Assembly: GCF_014211915.1 (NCBI RefSeq) | Contig: NZ_CP060039.1 | Span: 1-64,000 of the forward strand | DNA: 64,000 bases | Direction of reading: 5' to 3' | From: Burkholderia cenocepacia | Lineage (GTDB): Bacteria > Pseudomonadota > Gammaproteobacteria > Burkholderiales > Burkholderiaceae | Shown here: piece after piece, positions 25,154 through 34,735 of the stretch | Position numbering within the stretch: position 1 is the first letter of the stretch | Layout of the letters: each line of letters starts with the position of its first letter | Program-made: the position numbers and the translations under genes | The notes under the pieces: generated by a model | Told to the model about the DNA's origin: nothing | What the model saw: the letters and a program-made list of their open reading frames with translations, nothing else | The model's database searches: none

Positions 25154-27252
25154 ATGACGCACAATCATCCCGCCCCCTGCTCGTCGAACTGCTGACCGAA
25201 GAGCTGCCGCCGAAGGCCCTCGCGCGCCTTGGCGACGCATTCGCCGAAGGCATCGCGCAACGCCTCGCGGCGCGCGACCTCATCGAAGGCGAACTCGTGT
25301 TCGAGCGCTACGCCACGCCGCGCCGCCTCGCGGTCGTCGTGCAGAACGTGCGCGCCGTCGCGCCTGACAAACAGGTCCGCGAAAAGGTCCTGCCCGTGTC
25401 GGTCGCGCTCGACGCCGAAGGCAAGCCGACGGCCCCGCTCGCGAAGAAGCTCGCGGCGCTCGGCCACCCGAATGCGTCGATCGCCGATCTCGAGCGTGCG
25501 CAGGACGGCAAGGCCGAAGCGTTCTTCATCAACTACTCGGCGGCCGGCGCCACGCTCGCCGACGGCCTGCAGGCCGCGCTCGACGAAGCGCTCGCGAAGC
25601 TGCCGATCCCGAAATTCATGACGTACCAGCGCCCGGACGGCTCGGACGTGAAGTTCGTGCGCCCCGTGCATCGCCTGACGGTGCTGCACGACGATCGCGT
25701 CGTGCCCGTCACCGCGTTCGGCGTCGATGCCGGCGACACGACGCTCGGCCACCGCTTCCTCTCCGACGGCCTGGTCGCGATCCAGCATGCCCGCGCGTAT
25801 GCCGACACGCTGCGCGACAAGGGCCGCGTGATCGCGCACTTCGCCGATCGCCGCGAAACGATCCGCACGCAGCTGAACGAACATGCGAACGGCGACACGG
25901 TCGTGATGCCCGAGTCGCTGCTCGACGAAGTCACGTCGCTGGTCGAATGGCCGGTCGTCTACCCGTGCCGCTTCGAGGACGAATTCCTGCAGGTGCCGCA
26001 GGAATGCCTGATCCTCACGATGCAGACGAACCAGAAGTATTTCGCGCTGACCGACGTCGCCGGCAAGCTGCGCTCGCGCTTCCTGATCGTGTCGAACATC
26101 GAGACGAAGACGCCGGGCGAGATCATCGAAGGCAACGAGCGCGTCGTGCGCCCGCGCCTCGCCGATGCGAAGTTCTTCTTCGAGCAGGACAAGAAGAAGC
26201 CGCTCGCCGACCGCGTGCCGCAGCTCGCGAACGTCGTCTATCACAACAAGCTCGGTTCGGCGCTCGCGCGCGTCGAGCGCCTCGAGGCGCTGGCCGGCGA
26301 GATCGCCCCGGCGATCGGCGCCGACACCGCGCACGCGAAGCGCGCCGCGCGTCTCGCGAAGGCCGACCTGCTGACCGACATGGTCGGCGAGTTCCCGGAA
26401 CTGCAGGGCACGATGGGCACGTACTACGCGCGCCACGACGGCGAAGCCGACGACGTCGCGCTCGCATGCGCCGAGCACTACCAGCCGCGCTTCTCCGGCG
26501 ACGCACTGCCGACGACGCCGGTGTCGACCGCCGTCGCGCTCGCGGACAAGCTCGAAACGATCGTCGGCATCTGGGGCATCGGCCTCGCGCCGACCGGCGA
26601 GAAGGACCCGTTCGCGCTGCGCCGTCACGCGCTCGGCGTGCTGCGCCTGCTGCTCGAAAAGCAGCTGCCACTCGATCTCGTGTCGCTGCTGCGCACGGCC
26701 CACGCACGCTTTGCCGGCGTGCCGGGCGTCGCCGAGTCGACGGACGCGATCTTCGCGTTCTTCATGGATCGCCTGCGCGGCCTGCTGCGCGAGCGCGGCT
26801 ATTCGGCCGGTGAAATCGACGCGGTGCTGAGCCTGAACCCGACGCGCATCGACGATCTCGTCGCGCGCCTCGACGCGGTGCGCGAATTCACGCGCCTCGC
26901 GGAAGCCGAAGCACTCGCGGCCGCGAACAAGCGGATCTCGAACATCCTGAAGAAGTCGGAAGGCGGCGCGAACGGCGCGGTACAGCCGACGCTGCTCGTC
27001 GAGGCCGCCGAGAAGGCGCTGCACGAACAGCTCGCGGCCGTCACGCCGCACGTGCAATCGCAACTCGAGGCGCGTGCGTACACGGGCGCGCTGTCGGCGC
27101 TCGCCGCGCTGCGCGCGCCGGTCGACACGTTCTTCAACGACGTGATGGTCAACGCGGAAGATCCGGCCCTGCGCGCGAACCGTCTCGCGCTGCTGTCCGC
27201 GCTGCACCAGCAGATGAACTGCGTCGCCGACATCTCGAAGCTCGCCGCATAA
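25154..27252 (+). pseudogene. glyS: Glycine-tRNA ligase beta subunit, frameshifted as sequenced
   Basis: Partner subunit that binds tRNA-Gly. ATG 25154 reads M-T-H-N-H-P-A-P and then meets a stop within a few codons, because a C-run at 25170-25176 appears one C short. In the next frame [15 protein letters not shown], the family's normal N-terminus, continues without break to 27252. Repair gives 699 residues. As glyS is essential, a sequencing deletion in the homopolymer is the likeliest cause. The intact remainder includes the HD-like and C-terminal anticodon-binding regions. gmhB follows after 10 nt. Confidence 0.93.
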
Positions 27253-27262
27253 GGGCCGCACG

Positions 27263-27826
27263 ATGCCGACCAGCCCCAACCGAAAGCTCGTCGTCCTCGA
27301 CCGGGACGGCGTGATCAACGTCGATTCGGATGCGTTCATCAAGACGCCCGACGAATGGATCGCGCTGCCCGGCAGCTTCGAGGCGATCGCCCGGCTCAAC
27401 CACGCGGGCTACCGCGTGGTCGTCGCGACCAACCAGTCCGGCATCGGTCGCGGGCTGTTCGACATGGCCGCGCTCAACGAGATGCACCTGAAAATGCATC
27501 GCGCGGCGGCCGCGGTCGGCGCGCGCATCGACGCGGTGTTCTTCTGCCCGCACACGGCCGAGGATCACTGCGACTGCCGCAAGCCGAAACCGGGCATGAT
27601 GCAGATGATCGCCGAACGCTTCGAGATCGATCCCGATCACACGCCGGTCGTCGGCGATTCGCTGCGCGACCTGCTGGCCGGCGTCGCGGTCGGCTTCCAG
27701 CCGCACCTCGTGCTGACCGGCAAGGGCAAGAAGACGCTCGCCGCAGGCAATCTGCCGGACGGCACGAAGGTCCACGACGATCTGCGCGCGTTTGCGCTCG
27801 ATTTTCTTTCACACGAACACGAGTGA
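27263..27826 (+). CDS. gmhB: D-glycero-beta-D-manno-heptose 1,7-bisphosphate 7-phosphatase
   Basis: HAD-type phosphatase of ADP-heptose synthesis for lipopolysaccharide core. The 187-residue protein has motif I LDRDGVIN (12-19), motif II TNQSGIGRG, and a zinc-binding Cys/His loop CPHTAEDHCDC. Motif IV is VVGDSLRDL. It is joined to glyS by a 10-nt gap and to plsC by 43 nt, an operon-like order common in betaproteobacteria. Confidence 0.95.
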   Translation: MPTSPNRKLVVLDRDGVINVDSDAFIKTPDEWIALPGSFEAIARLNHAGYRVVVATNQSGIGRGLFDMAALNEMHLKMHRAAAAVGARIDAVFFCPHTAEDHCDCRKPKPGMMQMIAERFEIDPDHTPVVGDSLRDLLAGVAVGFQPHLVLTGKGKKTLAAGNLPDGTKVHDDLRAFALDFLSHEHE

Positions 27827-27869
27827 TGCGGCTGCCGCGCGCATCCTCCCCAACGCCAGACTCACGCCG

Positions 27870-28634
27870 ATGCGCTTCGTCCGCTCCCTGCTGCTGCTGA
27901 TCTACTTCATCCTGTACACGGTGCCCTACGCCACCGCGTGTTTCATCGCGTTCCCGTTCATGCGCCCCGACGCGCGCTACTGGATGGCGGCCGGCTGGTG
28001 CAAGTCGACGCTGTGGGTCGTGCGCTGGCTGAACGGCATCCGCTACCGGATCGAAGGGTTCGAGAACCTGCCCGACGGCCCGGCCGTGCTGCTGTCGAAG
28101 CACCAGTCCGCGTGGGAGACGCTCGCGTTTCCGGCGCTGATGCCCAAGCCGCTGTGCTATGTGTTCAAGCGCGAGCTGCTGTACGTGCCGTTCTTCGGCT
28201 GGGCGCTCGGGCTGCTGCACATGGTCAACATCAACCGCAAGGAAGGCAAGAACGCGTTCGCGTCGGTGATCCGCCAGGGCAAGAAGCGCCTGTCGGAAGG
28301 CGCATGGATGATCATGTTCCCCGAAGGCACGCGCACGCCGGTCGGCAAGCAGGGCAAATACAAGACGGGCGGCGCGCGCTTCGCGATCGAAACCGGCACG
28401 CCGGTCGTGCCGATCGCGCACAATGCAGGTCGTGTGTGGCCGCGCAACTCGTTCACGAAATTCCCGGGCGTCGTCACGGTGTCGATCGGCAAGCCGATCG
28501 CGAGCGAAGGACTGACGCCCGACGCATTGAACTCGCAGGTCGAAGCGTGGATCGAAGCGGAAATGCGCCGCATCGATCCCGATGCGTATCGTCAGGCGGG
28601 CAACGCCGGCACCCGCGATGCCGCGCGCGCCTGA
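27870..28634 (+). CDS. plsC: 1-acyl-sn-glycerol-3-phosphate acyltransferase
   Basis: Inner-membrane enzyme that makes phosphatidic acid. The 254-residue protein opens with a hydrophobic segment (about 5-30) and has acyltransferase motif I as H78-Q-S-A-W-E83, that is H-x4-E in place of the usual H-x4-D, and motif III FPEGTR (150-155). ATG 27870 is chosen because conserved sequence begins there; the longer frame from 27792 overlaps gmhB. It is followed 45 nt later by a metalloprotease-like gene. Confidence 0.93.
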   Translation: MRFVRSLLLLIYFILYTVPYATACFIAFPFMRPDARYWMAAGWCKSTLWVVRWLNGIRYRIEGFENLPDGPAVLLSKHQSAWETLAFPALMPKPLCYVFKRELLYVPFFGWALGLLHMVNINRKEGKNAFASVIRQGKKRLSEGAWMIMFPEGTRTPVGKQGKYKTGGARFAIETGTPVVPIAHNAGRVWPRNSFTKFPGVVTVSIGKPIASEGLTPDALNSQVEAWIEAEMRRIDPDAYRQAGNAGTRDAARA

Positions 28635-28679
28635 CGCCCCGGATTGCAGCCGTTGCGTACGACAAAAAGAAGCGAACTG

Positions 28680-29567
28680 ATGAAACAGCGTCCGCGGCCA
28701 CGGCCTGCCGTCGTGGCCCTCGATCATCGCCAGATGGATCTGCCGCTCTTCGACGGGCCGGCCGCTGCGCCGTCGGCGCCTGCCGCCCCGCCGGCACCGC
28801 CCGAAGCCGCCCCCGCCGCGCCGCTCGATCCGGGCCGGGCGCCCGATCGCTCGCGCGTGCGCACGTTCGCGCTCGACAGCCGCGTGCTCGAATACCGGCT
28901 GAAGCGCTCCGCGCGCCGCACGATCGGCTTCACGATCGACGGCAGCGGGTTGTCGATCACCGCGCCGCGCTGGGTCACGCTCGCCGATATCGAAGCGGCG
29001 ATCGCCGAGAAACAACGCTGGATCTTCGCGAAGCTCGCGGAGTGGAAGACGCGCACCGAGCAGCGCGCGCTGCCGCAAATCGACTGGCGCGACGGCGCGC
29101 AGCTGCCGTATCTCGGCAAGACGGTGACGATCGCGCTCGGCGCGGGCGCCGTCGCGTTCGACGCCGATGCGCTGCGGCTGTCGCTGCCGCTGCCCGTGCA
29201 GGCCGACATGCAGCAGATCAAGGATCGCGTGCAGGGCTGGCTGCAGGGCGAAGCGAAACGCATCTTCGGCGAACGCCTCGTGGTCTACGCGGAAAAGCTC
29301 GGCGTCACGTATTCGATGTATGCGCTGTCGTCGGCCGCGACGCGCTGGGGCAGCTGCTCGAGCGACGGCAAGATCCGCCTGAACTGGCGGCTGATTCATT
29401 TCCCGATGTCGATCATCGACTACGTCGTCGCGCACGAGCTTTCGCACCTGCGCGAGATGAACCACAGCCCGGCCTTCTGGCAGACCGTCGAATCGATCTT
29501 CCCCGAGTTCCGCGAAGCGCGGCACACGCTCAAGCATCACCCGCCCGAGCTGCTGCCGTCGCTTTGA
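28680..29567 (+). CDS. YgjP-like metal-dependent hydrolase (DUF45)
   Basis: Cytoplasmic 295-residue protein of the SprT/YgjP zincin group. The zinc motif HELSH and the downstream NHSPAFW segment are intact near residues 250-270, together with SAATRWGSCSS. Residues about 25-60 are a low-complexity Ala/Pro linker. ATG 28680 is chosen as the start with AGAAG upstream; substrates are unknown. It ends before a strong bidirectional terminator. Confidence 0.85.
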   Translation: MKQRPRPRPAVVALDHRQMDLPLFDGPAAAPSAPAAPPAPPEAAPAAPLDPGRAPDRSRVRTFALDSRVLEYRLKRSARRTIGFTIDGSGLSITAPRWVTLADIEAAIAEKQRWIFAKLAEWKTRTEQRALPQIDWRDGAQLPYLGKTVTIALGAGAVAFDADALRLSLPLPVQADMQQIKDRVQGWLQGEAKRIFGERLVVYAEKLGVTYSMYALSSAATRWGSCSSDGKIRLNWRLIHFPMSIIDYVVAHELSHLREMNHSPAFWQTVESIFPEFREARHTLKHHPPELLPSL

Positions 29568-29590
29568 CGCGCACGGCTTCGGCGCCAACG

Positions 29591-29628
29591 AAAAAGGGCG
29601 ATGCGGATTACCCCGCATCGCCCTTTTT
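29591..29628. terminator. Bidirectional intrinsic terminator
   Basis: GGGCGATGCGG pairs with CCGCATCGCCC across a 6-nt loop, flanked by five A upstream and five T downstream. It serves the convergent DUF45 and gloA genes. Confidence 0.9.
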
Positions 29629-29675
29629 CGCTGCCGCGGCGCACGTCGCACGCCGCGGCCCGGTTCGTCCGGCAC

Positions 29676-30059
29676 TTACTTCTTCTGGATGAACTCGATC
29701 TTGTAGCCGTCCGGATCCTCGACGAACGCGATCACGGTCGTGCCGTGCTTCATCGGGCCCGCTTCGCGCGTGACCTTGCCGCCTTGCGCCTTGATCTTCT
29801 CGCAGGCCGCGTACGCATCGTCGACCGCCACCGCCAGATGGCCGAAGCCGTTGCCGAGATCGTAGGACGGCGTCTCCCAGTTGTGGGTCAGCTCGATCAC
29901 GGTGCCCGTGCTCTCGTCTTCGTAGCCGACGAACGCGAGCGTGAACTTGCCTTCCGGATAATCCTCGCGGCGCAGCAGCTTCATGCCGAGCAATTCGGTA
30001 TAGAACTTGATCGAGCGGTCGAGATCGCCGACTCGCAGCATCGTATGCAGCAAACGCAT
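29676..30059 (-). CDS. gloA: Lactoylglutathione lyase (glyoxalase I)
   Basis: Metalloenzyme that turns the methylglyoxal-glutathione adduct into S-lactoylglutathione. The 127-residue protein opens with [17 protein letters not shown], holding metal ligand H5, and contains ligand segments [17 protein letters not shown] and YKIEFIQ. Its length is normal for the bacterial nickel-type enzyme. It faces away from an EamA gene across a repeat-containing gap. Confidence 0.95.
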   Translation of the reverse strand: MRLLHTMLRVGDLDRSIKFYTELLGMKLLRREDYPEGKFTLAFVGYEDESTGTVIELTHNWETPSYDLGNGFGHLAVAVDDAYAACEKIKAQGGKVTREAGPMKHGTTVIAFVEDPDGYKIEFIQKK

Positions 30060-30121
30060 GTGTTGTACTCCTGTGGGGACTTTCCAGAACCGGAAATTCT
30101 ACCGGAGTCGGGTGAAATTCG

Positions 30122-30177
30122 CCGGGGGCGCCTAGCCGGGGGCGCCTAGCCGGGGGCGCCCAGCCGGGGCGGCCCGG
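30122..30177. repeat. 14-bp tandem repeat in gloA/EamA intergenic region
   Basis: GCCGGGGGCGCCTA is present twice exactly (30122-30135, 30136-30149), once with one change (30150-30163) and once degenerate (30164-30177). Each unit holds a GGCGCC palindrome. The array lies 63 nt upstream of gloA on its 5' side. The rest of this 362-nt gap shows no gene and no clear promoter. Confidence 0.85.
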
Positions 30178-30421
30178 GCGGCGCATCGGTTGAACCGCGC
30201 GAACGCAGCGGCGGAAACGCCACGACCCGGCTCGCCCGATCACCGCGCCGATCAGGTAACATCCCTCCACTTCGCACCAAAAGCGGGCATGCGAGCCGCC
30301 GCCCGACCGCGACCACCCTCTTTCGTTGCCGCCACACTGCCGTGCGAAACCGCCGATTCGAGCGCGCCGGACGCGCCGCCCGCCCTACCTCGTTGCCGCC
30401 ATGCCCGCCCGAGGCGCGCCG

Positions 30422-31357
30422 ATGACCGCGCTTGCCGCCGCCCCCGTGCGCCGCGCCCTCGATACACGCGCCGTCGGCCTGATGTTGCTGCTGTGCGCGA
30501 TCTGGGGCTTCCAGCAGGTCGCGATCAAAAGCACGAATGCCGCGATTGCGCCGATGTTCCAGGCCGGGCTGCGCTCGGCGATCGCCGCGCTGCTGCTATG
30601 GGGCTGGGCGCGCTCGCGCGGCACGCCGCTGTTTCAGGCGGACGGCACGTTCGGTGCGGGGCTCGCGGCCGGTGCGCTGTTCGCCGGCGAATTCATCTGC
30701 GTGTTCTTCGGGTTGACGCTGACGAGCGCGTCGCACATGGCGATCTTCCTGTACACGGCGCCGTGCTTCACCGCGCTCGGCCTGCACCTGTTCGCACCGG
30801 GCGAGCGGCTGCAGCGCGCGCAATGGGCCGGCGTCGGCCTCGCATTCGCCGGCATCGCGCTCGCGTTCGCGGACGGCTTCCTGAAGCCGCGCATGCCCGG
30901 CGCATCCGTGCTCGCCGGGCTCGCCGGCGACGCGCTCGGCATTCTCGGCGGTGCGATGTGGGCCGCGACGACGGTCGTCGTGCGCGCGACGGCGCTCGCG
31001 CGGGCCAGCGCGAGCAAGACGCTGTTCTACCAGCTCGCGGTATCGGCGCTCGTACTGGTCGCGCTCGCCGCGCTGTGCGGCCAGATGTCGTTCGCGCAGG
31101 TTACGCCGCTCGCGCTGGCGAGCCTCGCGTACCAGTCGGTGATCGTCGCGTTCGTCAGCTACCTGTCGTGGTTCTGGCTGCTGACGCGCTACAGCGCGTC
31201 CCGGCTGTCCGTCTTCACGTTCCTGTCGCCGCTGTTCGGCGTCGCGTTCGGCGTGCTGCTGCTCGGCGAATCGGTCGGCTGGCGCTTCATGTCGGCGGCC
31301 GCGCTCGTGCTGATCGGCATCGCGCTCGTCAACGCGCCGCCGCGCCGGCGGGCGTGA
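30422..31357 (+). CDS. EamA-family (DMT) transporter
   Basis: Inner-membrane protein of 311 residues with ten hydrophobic segments in two EamA repeats (about 22-150 and 170-305). Family members export amino acids or other metabolites. ATG 30422 is chosen with GAGG about 8 nt upstream; ATG 30401 would add seven residues. It stands alone, facing away from gloA and convergent with rsmA. The substrate cannot be told. Confidence 0.88.
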   Translation: MTALAAAPVRRALDTRAVGLMLLLCAIWGFQQVAIKSTNAAIAPMFQAGLRSAIAALLLWGWARSRGTPLFQADGTFGAGLAAGALFAGEFICVFFGLTLTSASHMAIFLYTAPCFTALGLHLFAPGERLQRAQWAGVGLAFAGIALAFADGFLKPRMPGASVLAGLAGDALGILGGAMWAATTVVVRATALARASASKTLFYQLAVSALVLVALAALCGQMSFAQVTPLALASLAYQSVIVAFVSYLSWFWLLTRYSASRLSVFTFLSPLFGVAFGVLLLGESVGWRFMSAAALVLIGIALVNAPPRRRA

Positions 31358-31383
31358 CGGCCGGCGCAACACGCGCAGGCAAT

Positions 31384-31408
31384 AAAAAAGGCTGCCGGTC
31401 GGGCAGCC
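31384..31408 (-). terminator. Intrinsic terminator after rsmA
   Basis: On the minus strand GGCTGCC pairs with GGCAGCC around a 5-nt loop and is followed by six T. It lies 43 nt after the rsmA stop and ends the lptD-surA-pdxA-rsmA transcript. Confidence 0.85.
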
Positions 31409-31450
31409 CTCTTCGATACAACGGTGGCGGGCTCGCGCCACGCGCGTCCG

Positions 31451-32278
31451 TCATCCGGCCTTGCGCAGCGCCGCCAGCGCCTGCGCGACGCCCACGTATT
31501 CGGCCACGCTCACGTCCTCCGCACGGCGCGCGAGATCGAAGCCGAGCGCATCGAAATCGATCGTCTCGCGGTAGTCGCCGAGTGTATTGCGCAGCATCTT
31601 GCGACGCTGCGAGAACGCGGCCGTGACGATTTCGCCGAGCAGCGCGGGATCGACGTCCGGCAGTTCGTGCGGCTCGTACGGAATCATCCGGACGATCGCC
31701 GAATCGACCTTCGGCGGCGGCTGGAACGATTCCGGCGGCACGTCGAGCATCTTTTCCATCACGTACCGGTACTGCAGCATCACGGACAGCCGCGAAAACG
31801 CCTTCGTGCCCGGCTCCGCGACCATCCGCTCGACGACTTCGTTCTGCAGCATGAAATGCTGGTCGATGACCGCATCGGCGAACGTCATCAGGTGAAACAG
31901 CAGCGGGCTGGAAATGTTGTACGGCAGGTTGCCGACGATCCGCAGCGACGGCTTGTCGCCGGGCGCTGCGAGCGACCGGAAGTCGAACGCGAGTGCGTCG
32001 CCCGCGTGCAGTTCCAGCAGCGCGCCGAAGCGTTGCTGCAGGCGCCCGATCAGGTCGCGGTCGAGCTCGACCGCGTGCAGCGGCGACTCGGGCGTCGCGA
32101 GACGCTCGATCAGCGGCCCGGTCAGCGCGCCGAGCCCCGGGCCGATCTCGACCATCCGCTGGCCGCGCGCGGGGCCGATCGTCGCGACGATCGAGTCGAT
32201 CACACCGTGATCGACGAGGAAGTTCTGCCCGAAGCGCTTGCGCGCGAAATGGCCTTGGTGCTGTCTGCTGTTCGACAT
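31451..32278 (-). CDS. rsmA: 16S rRNA dimethyladenosine transferase
   Basis: Dimethylates the two adjacent adenosines in the 3' hairpin of 16S rRNA (KsgA). The 275-residue protein shows the SAM-binding motif [10 protein letters not shown] and the catalytic NLPYN motif. It is last in an operon-like order lptD-surA-pdxA-rsmA, the same as in E. coli, with a 47-nt gap to pdxA and a terminator after it. Confidence 0.96.
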   Translation of the reverse strand: MSNSRQHQGHFARKRFGQNFLVDHGVIDSIVATIGPARGQRMVEIGPGLGALTGPLIERLATPESPLHAVELDRDLIGRLQQRFGALLELHAGDALAFDFRSLAAPGDKPSLRIVGNLPYNISSPLLFHLMTFADAVIDQHFMLQNEVVERMVAEPGTKAFSRLSVMLQYRYVMEKMLDVPPESFQPPPKVDSAIVRMIPYEPHELPDVDPALLGEIVTAAFSQRRKMLRNTLGDYRETIDFDALGFDLARRAEDVSVAEYVGVAQALAALRKAG

Positions 32279-32325
32279 CGACTGAATGAAACGAAAAATA
32301 CGACGAATGGGGTAAACCGGCAGCG

Positions 32326-33315
32326 TCAGGCTGCGCGGCGATGGCGCGCCATCGTGACGGCCGTATCGAGCGCGGCGATCATGCTGCCCGGTTCCGCGCG
32401 GCCCGTGCCGGCCAGATCGAGTGCGGTGCCGTGATCGACCGACGTGCGGATGATCGGCAGCCCGAGCGTCACGTTGATGCCCTCGCCGAACGTCGCGTAC
32501 TTCAGCACGGGCAGACCCTGGTCATGGAACATCGCGAGCACGCAATCGGCATCGGCCAGATGGCGCGGCTGGAACAGCGTGTCGGCCGGATACGGGCCGC
32601 GCGCGTCGATGCGTTGCGCGTTCGCGCGGGCCAGTGCCGGCGAGATCACGTCGATCTCCTCGCGGCCGAGATAACCGTTCTCGCCCGCGTGCGGGTTCAG
32701 GCCCGTCACGAGGATGCGCGGTGCGGCGAGACCGAAGTCGCGCCGCAGGTCGCGATCGATGATCGCGAGCGTCTCGACGAGCCCGTCGATCGTCAGCGCG
32801 GCCGATACGTCCTTCAGCGGCAGGTGCGTGGTCGCGAGGGCGACACGCAGCGGCCGGTTGCCGGTGCCGGCCAGCATCATCACGACGCGCGGCGTATGCG
32901 TGCGCTCGGCCAGGTATTCGGTATGACCGGTGAACGGCACGCCCGCATCGTTGATCGTGCTTTTCTGCAGCGGCGCGGTGACGATCGCGTCGTACCGGCC
33001 CGCCAGCGCGCCGTCGATCGCCGCGTCGAGCAGGCCGAGCACGTACCGCCCGTTTGCCGCGTCCAGCTTGCCCGCCCGCGCGGGCACGGCCAGCGCGTGA
33101 TGCGCGACCGACACCTGCGCGCCACCGGCCTGCGTGGCCGGATCGGCGCCGACCGCCGCGGCCCGCGCGTCGAGCAACGCCGCATCGCCGAGCACGGTGA
33201 AATGCGCGTCGGGCCAGCGCTGCGCGGCGTCACGCAGCGCCTGCACGGTCAGCTCCGGGCCGACTCCCGCGGGTTCGCCGGTCGTGATCGCGATCTGCAG
33301 CGCGGGCGTGGTCAT
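32326..33315 (-). CDS. pdxA: 4-hydroxythreonine-4-phosphate dehydrogenase
   Basis: NAD-dependent step of pyridoxal phosphate synthesis. The 329-residue protein has the start [12 protein letters not shown], the metal-ligand segments [19 protein letters not shown] and [12 protein letters not shown] 33315 gives the family start; a longer frame overlaps surA. The surA stop is 10 nt upstream, so the genes are probably co-transcribed. Confidence 0.95.
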   Translation of the reverse strand: MTTPALQIAITTGEPAGVGPELTVQALRDAAQRWPDAHFTVLGDAALLDARAAAVGADPATQAGGAQVSVAHHALAVPARAGKLDAANGRYVLGLLDAAIDGALAGRYDAIVTAPLQKSTINDAGVPFTGHTEYLAERTHTPRVVMMLAGTGNRPLRVALATTHLPLKDVSAALTIDGLVETLAIIDRDLRRDFGLAAPRILVTGLNPHAGENGYLGREEIDVISPALARANAQRIDARGPYPADTLFQPRHLADADCVLAMFHDQGLPVLKYATFGEGINVTLGLPIIRTSVDHGTALDLAGTGRAEPGSMIAALDTAVTMARHRRAA

Positions 33316-33325
33316 CGATGCTCGC

Positions 33326-34684
33326 TCAGTTCGCCGGGCCGACGCCGCCGATCTTGTACTGCACGTACGACGAGTCGCGCAGCTCGCGCAGCCAGTCGGC
33401 ATACGCCTGCTCGGCCTTGCGCTGGCCGATCGCCTGACGGGCGATGTCCATCTGCTGCTGCACCGACCCTTCCGCCTCGCGGCGGTTCAGCACCTGGATC
33501 AGGTGGTAGCCGTATTCGGTACGAATCGGCTGGCTGATCTGGCCGTCCTGCAGGTTGTTCATCGCGCGCTCGAATTCCGGCACGGTCTCGCCCGGGCTGA
33601 TCCAGCCGAGATCGCCGCCCTGCGACGCGGAACCGTCCTGCGAATAGGTACGCGCGAACTTCGCGAAATCGCCGCCGGCCTCGACCTGGTTGCGGATGTC
33701 GACCAGTTGCTGGCGCGCCTGGCCTTCGGACTTGCCTTCGCCGACGCGCAGCAGGATGTGGCGCACGTGCGTCTGGACGATCTTCGGCGCCGCGGCGCTC
33801 GCGCCCTGGCTCTGGCGGCGATCGACGAGGCGCACGATCTCGAAGCCGTCCGGCACGCGGATCAGCGTCGGGTTGACCTGGCCCGGGCGCAGCTTCGACG
33901 CGGCATCGACGACGTCGGCCGGCAGCGCGCTCGGCGACTTGAAGCCGAGATCGCCGCCCTTCTTCGCGTCGTTCGCTTCGGAGTTGTTCTTCGCGAGGCG
34001 CTCGAAATCGGCGCCCGACTTCGCCTGCTGCAGCAGCGCGTCGGCCTTCTTCTGCGCGGCTTCGATGTCGGCCTGCGGCGCGTTGGTGGGCGCCTTGATG
34101 AAGATGTGCTGGAAGCGCAGGTCCTGCTGCTGCGACGCGTTCGGCCCGCGCTGGCTCGCGATGTAGTTCGCGACCTCGGCGTCCGACACCGTGATCTTGC
34201 CGTCGACCTCGCGCTCGCGCAGCTTCGACAGCATCAGCTCGGTGCGCGCGTCGTTCGTGAAGATGCTCCAGGGCACGCCTTGCGCCTCGAGGCGCCCGCG
34301 GTACTGGTCGAGCGTCATCCCGTTCGCCTGCGCGAGACGCTGCAGCGTGGCCTGCACGGTCGCGTCGTCGATACGGATTCCGTCGTCCTTGGCCTTCTGC
34401 ACCTGGATACGCTCGAGCACCATCTGGTTCAGCACCTGCGCGCGCAGCTGGTCGGCCGGCGGCACCGGGGCGTTCTGCTGCTGCAGCCGGCGCGCGATCA
34501 GGCCGACGCGCTGGTCGAGTTCGCGGCCCGTGATCACGTCGTTGTTGACGACCGCGACGACTTCGTCGGCGAGCTGCGCACCTTGCGAACCGAGCGCCTG
34601 CGCCGCGGCCGGCGCGGCGACGAGCAGCGCGGCGGACGCGGCGAGGCTGGACACGACTGCCGCGAAACGAAGGGTTTTCTTCAT
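33326..34684 (-). CDS. surA: Periplasmic chaperone and peptidyl-prolyl isomerase SurA
   Basis: Folding factor for outer-membrane proteins, including LptD. The 452-residue precursor has a signal peptide ([10 protein letters not shown], then a hydrophobic run ending A-A-A-Q-A), an N-terminal SurA domain and two parvulin-type domains (about 190-290 and 305-405, each ending in a GYHLIQ or GFEIVRL-like strand). ATG 34684 is used; GTG 34690 is an alternative with a closer GGAG. It lies 51 nt after lptD. Confidence 0.95.
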   Translation of the reverse strand: MKKTLRFAAVVSSLAASAALLVAAPAAAQALGSQGAQLADEVVAVVNNDVITGRELDQRVGLIARRLQQQNAPVPPADQLRAQVLNQMVLERIQVQKAKDDGIRIDDATVQATLQRLAQANGMTLDQYRGRLEAQGVPWSIFTNDARTELMLSKLREREVDGKITVSDAEVANYIASQRGPNASQQQDLRFQHIFIKAPTNAPQADIEAAQKKADALLQQAKSGADFERLAKNNSEANDAKKGGDLGFKSPSALPADVVDAASKLRPGQVNPTLIRVPDGFEIVRLVDRRQSQGASAAAPKIVQTHVRHILLRVGEGKSEGQARQQLVDIRNQVEAGGDFAKFARTYSQDGSASQGGDLGWISPGETVPEFERAMNNLQDGQISQPIRTEYGYHLIQVLNRREAEGSVQQQMDIARQAIGQRKAEQAYADWLRELRDSSYVQYKIGGVGPAN

Positions 34685-34735
34685 TGCCACTGGAACTCCA
34701 TTGAAATCGTGCTGACCGGTGCAGACATGCCGGCG

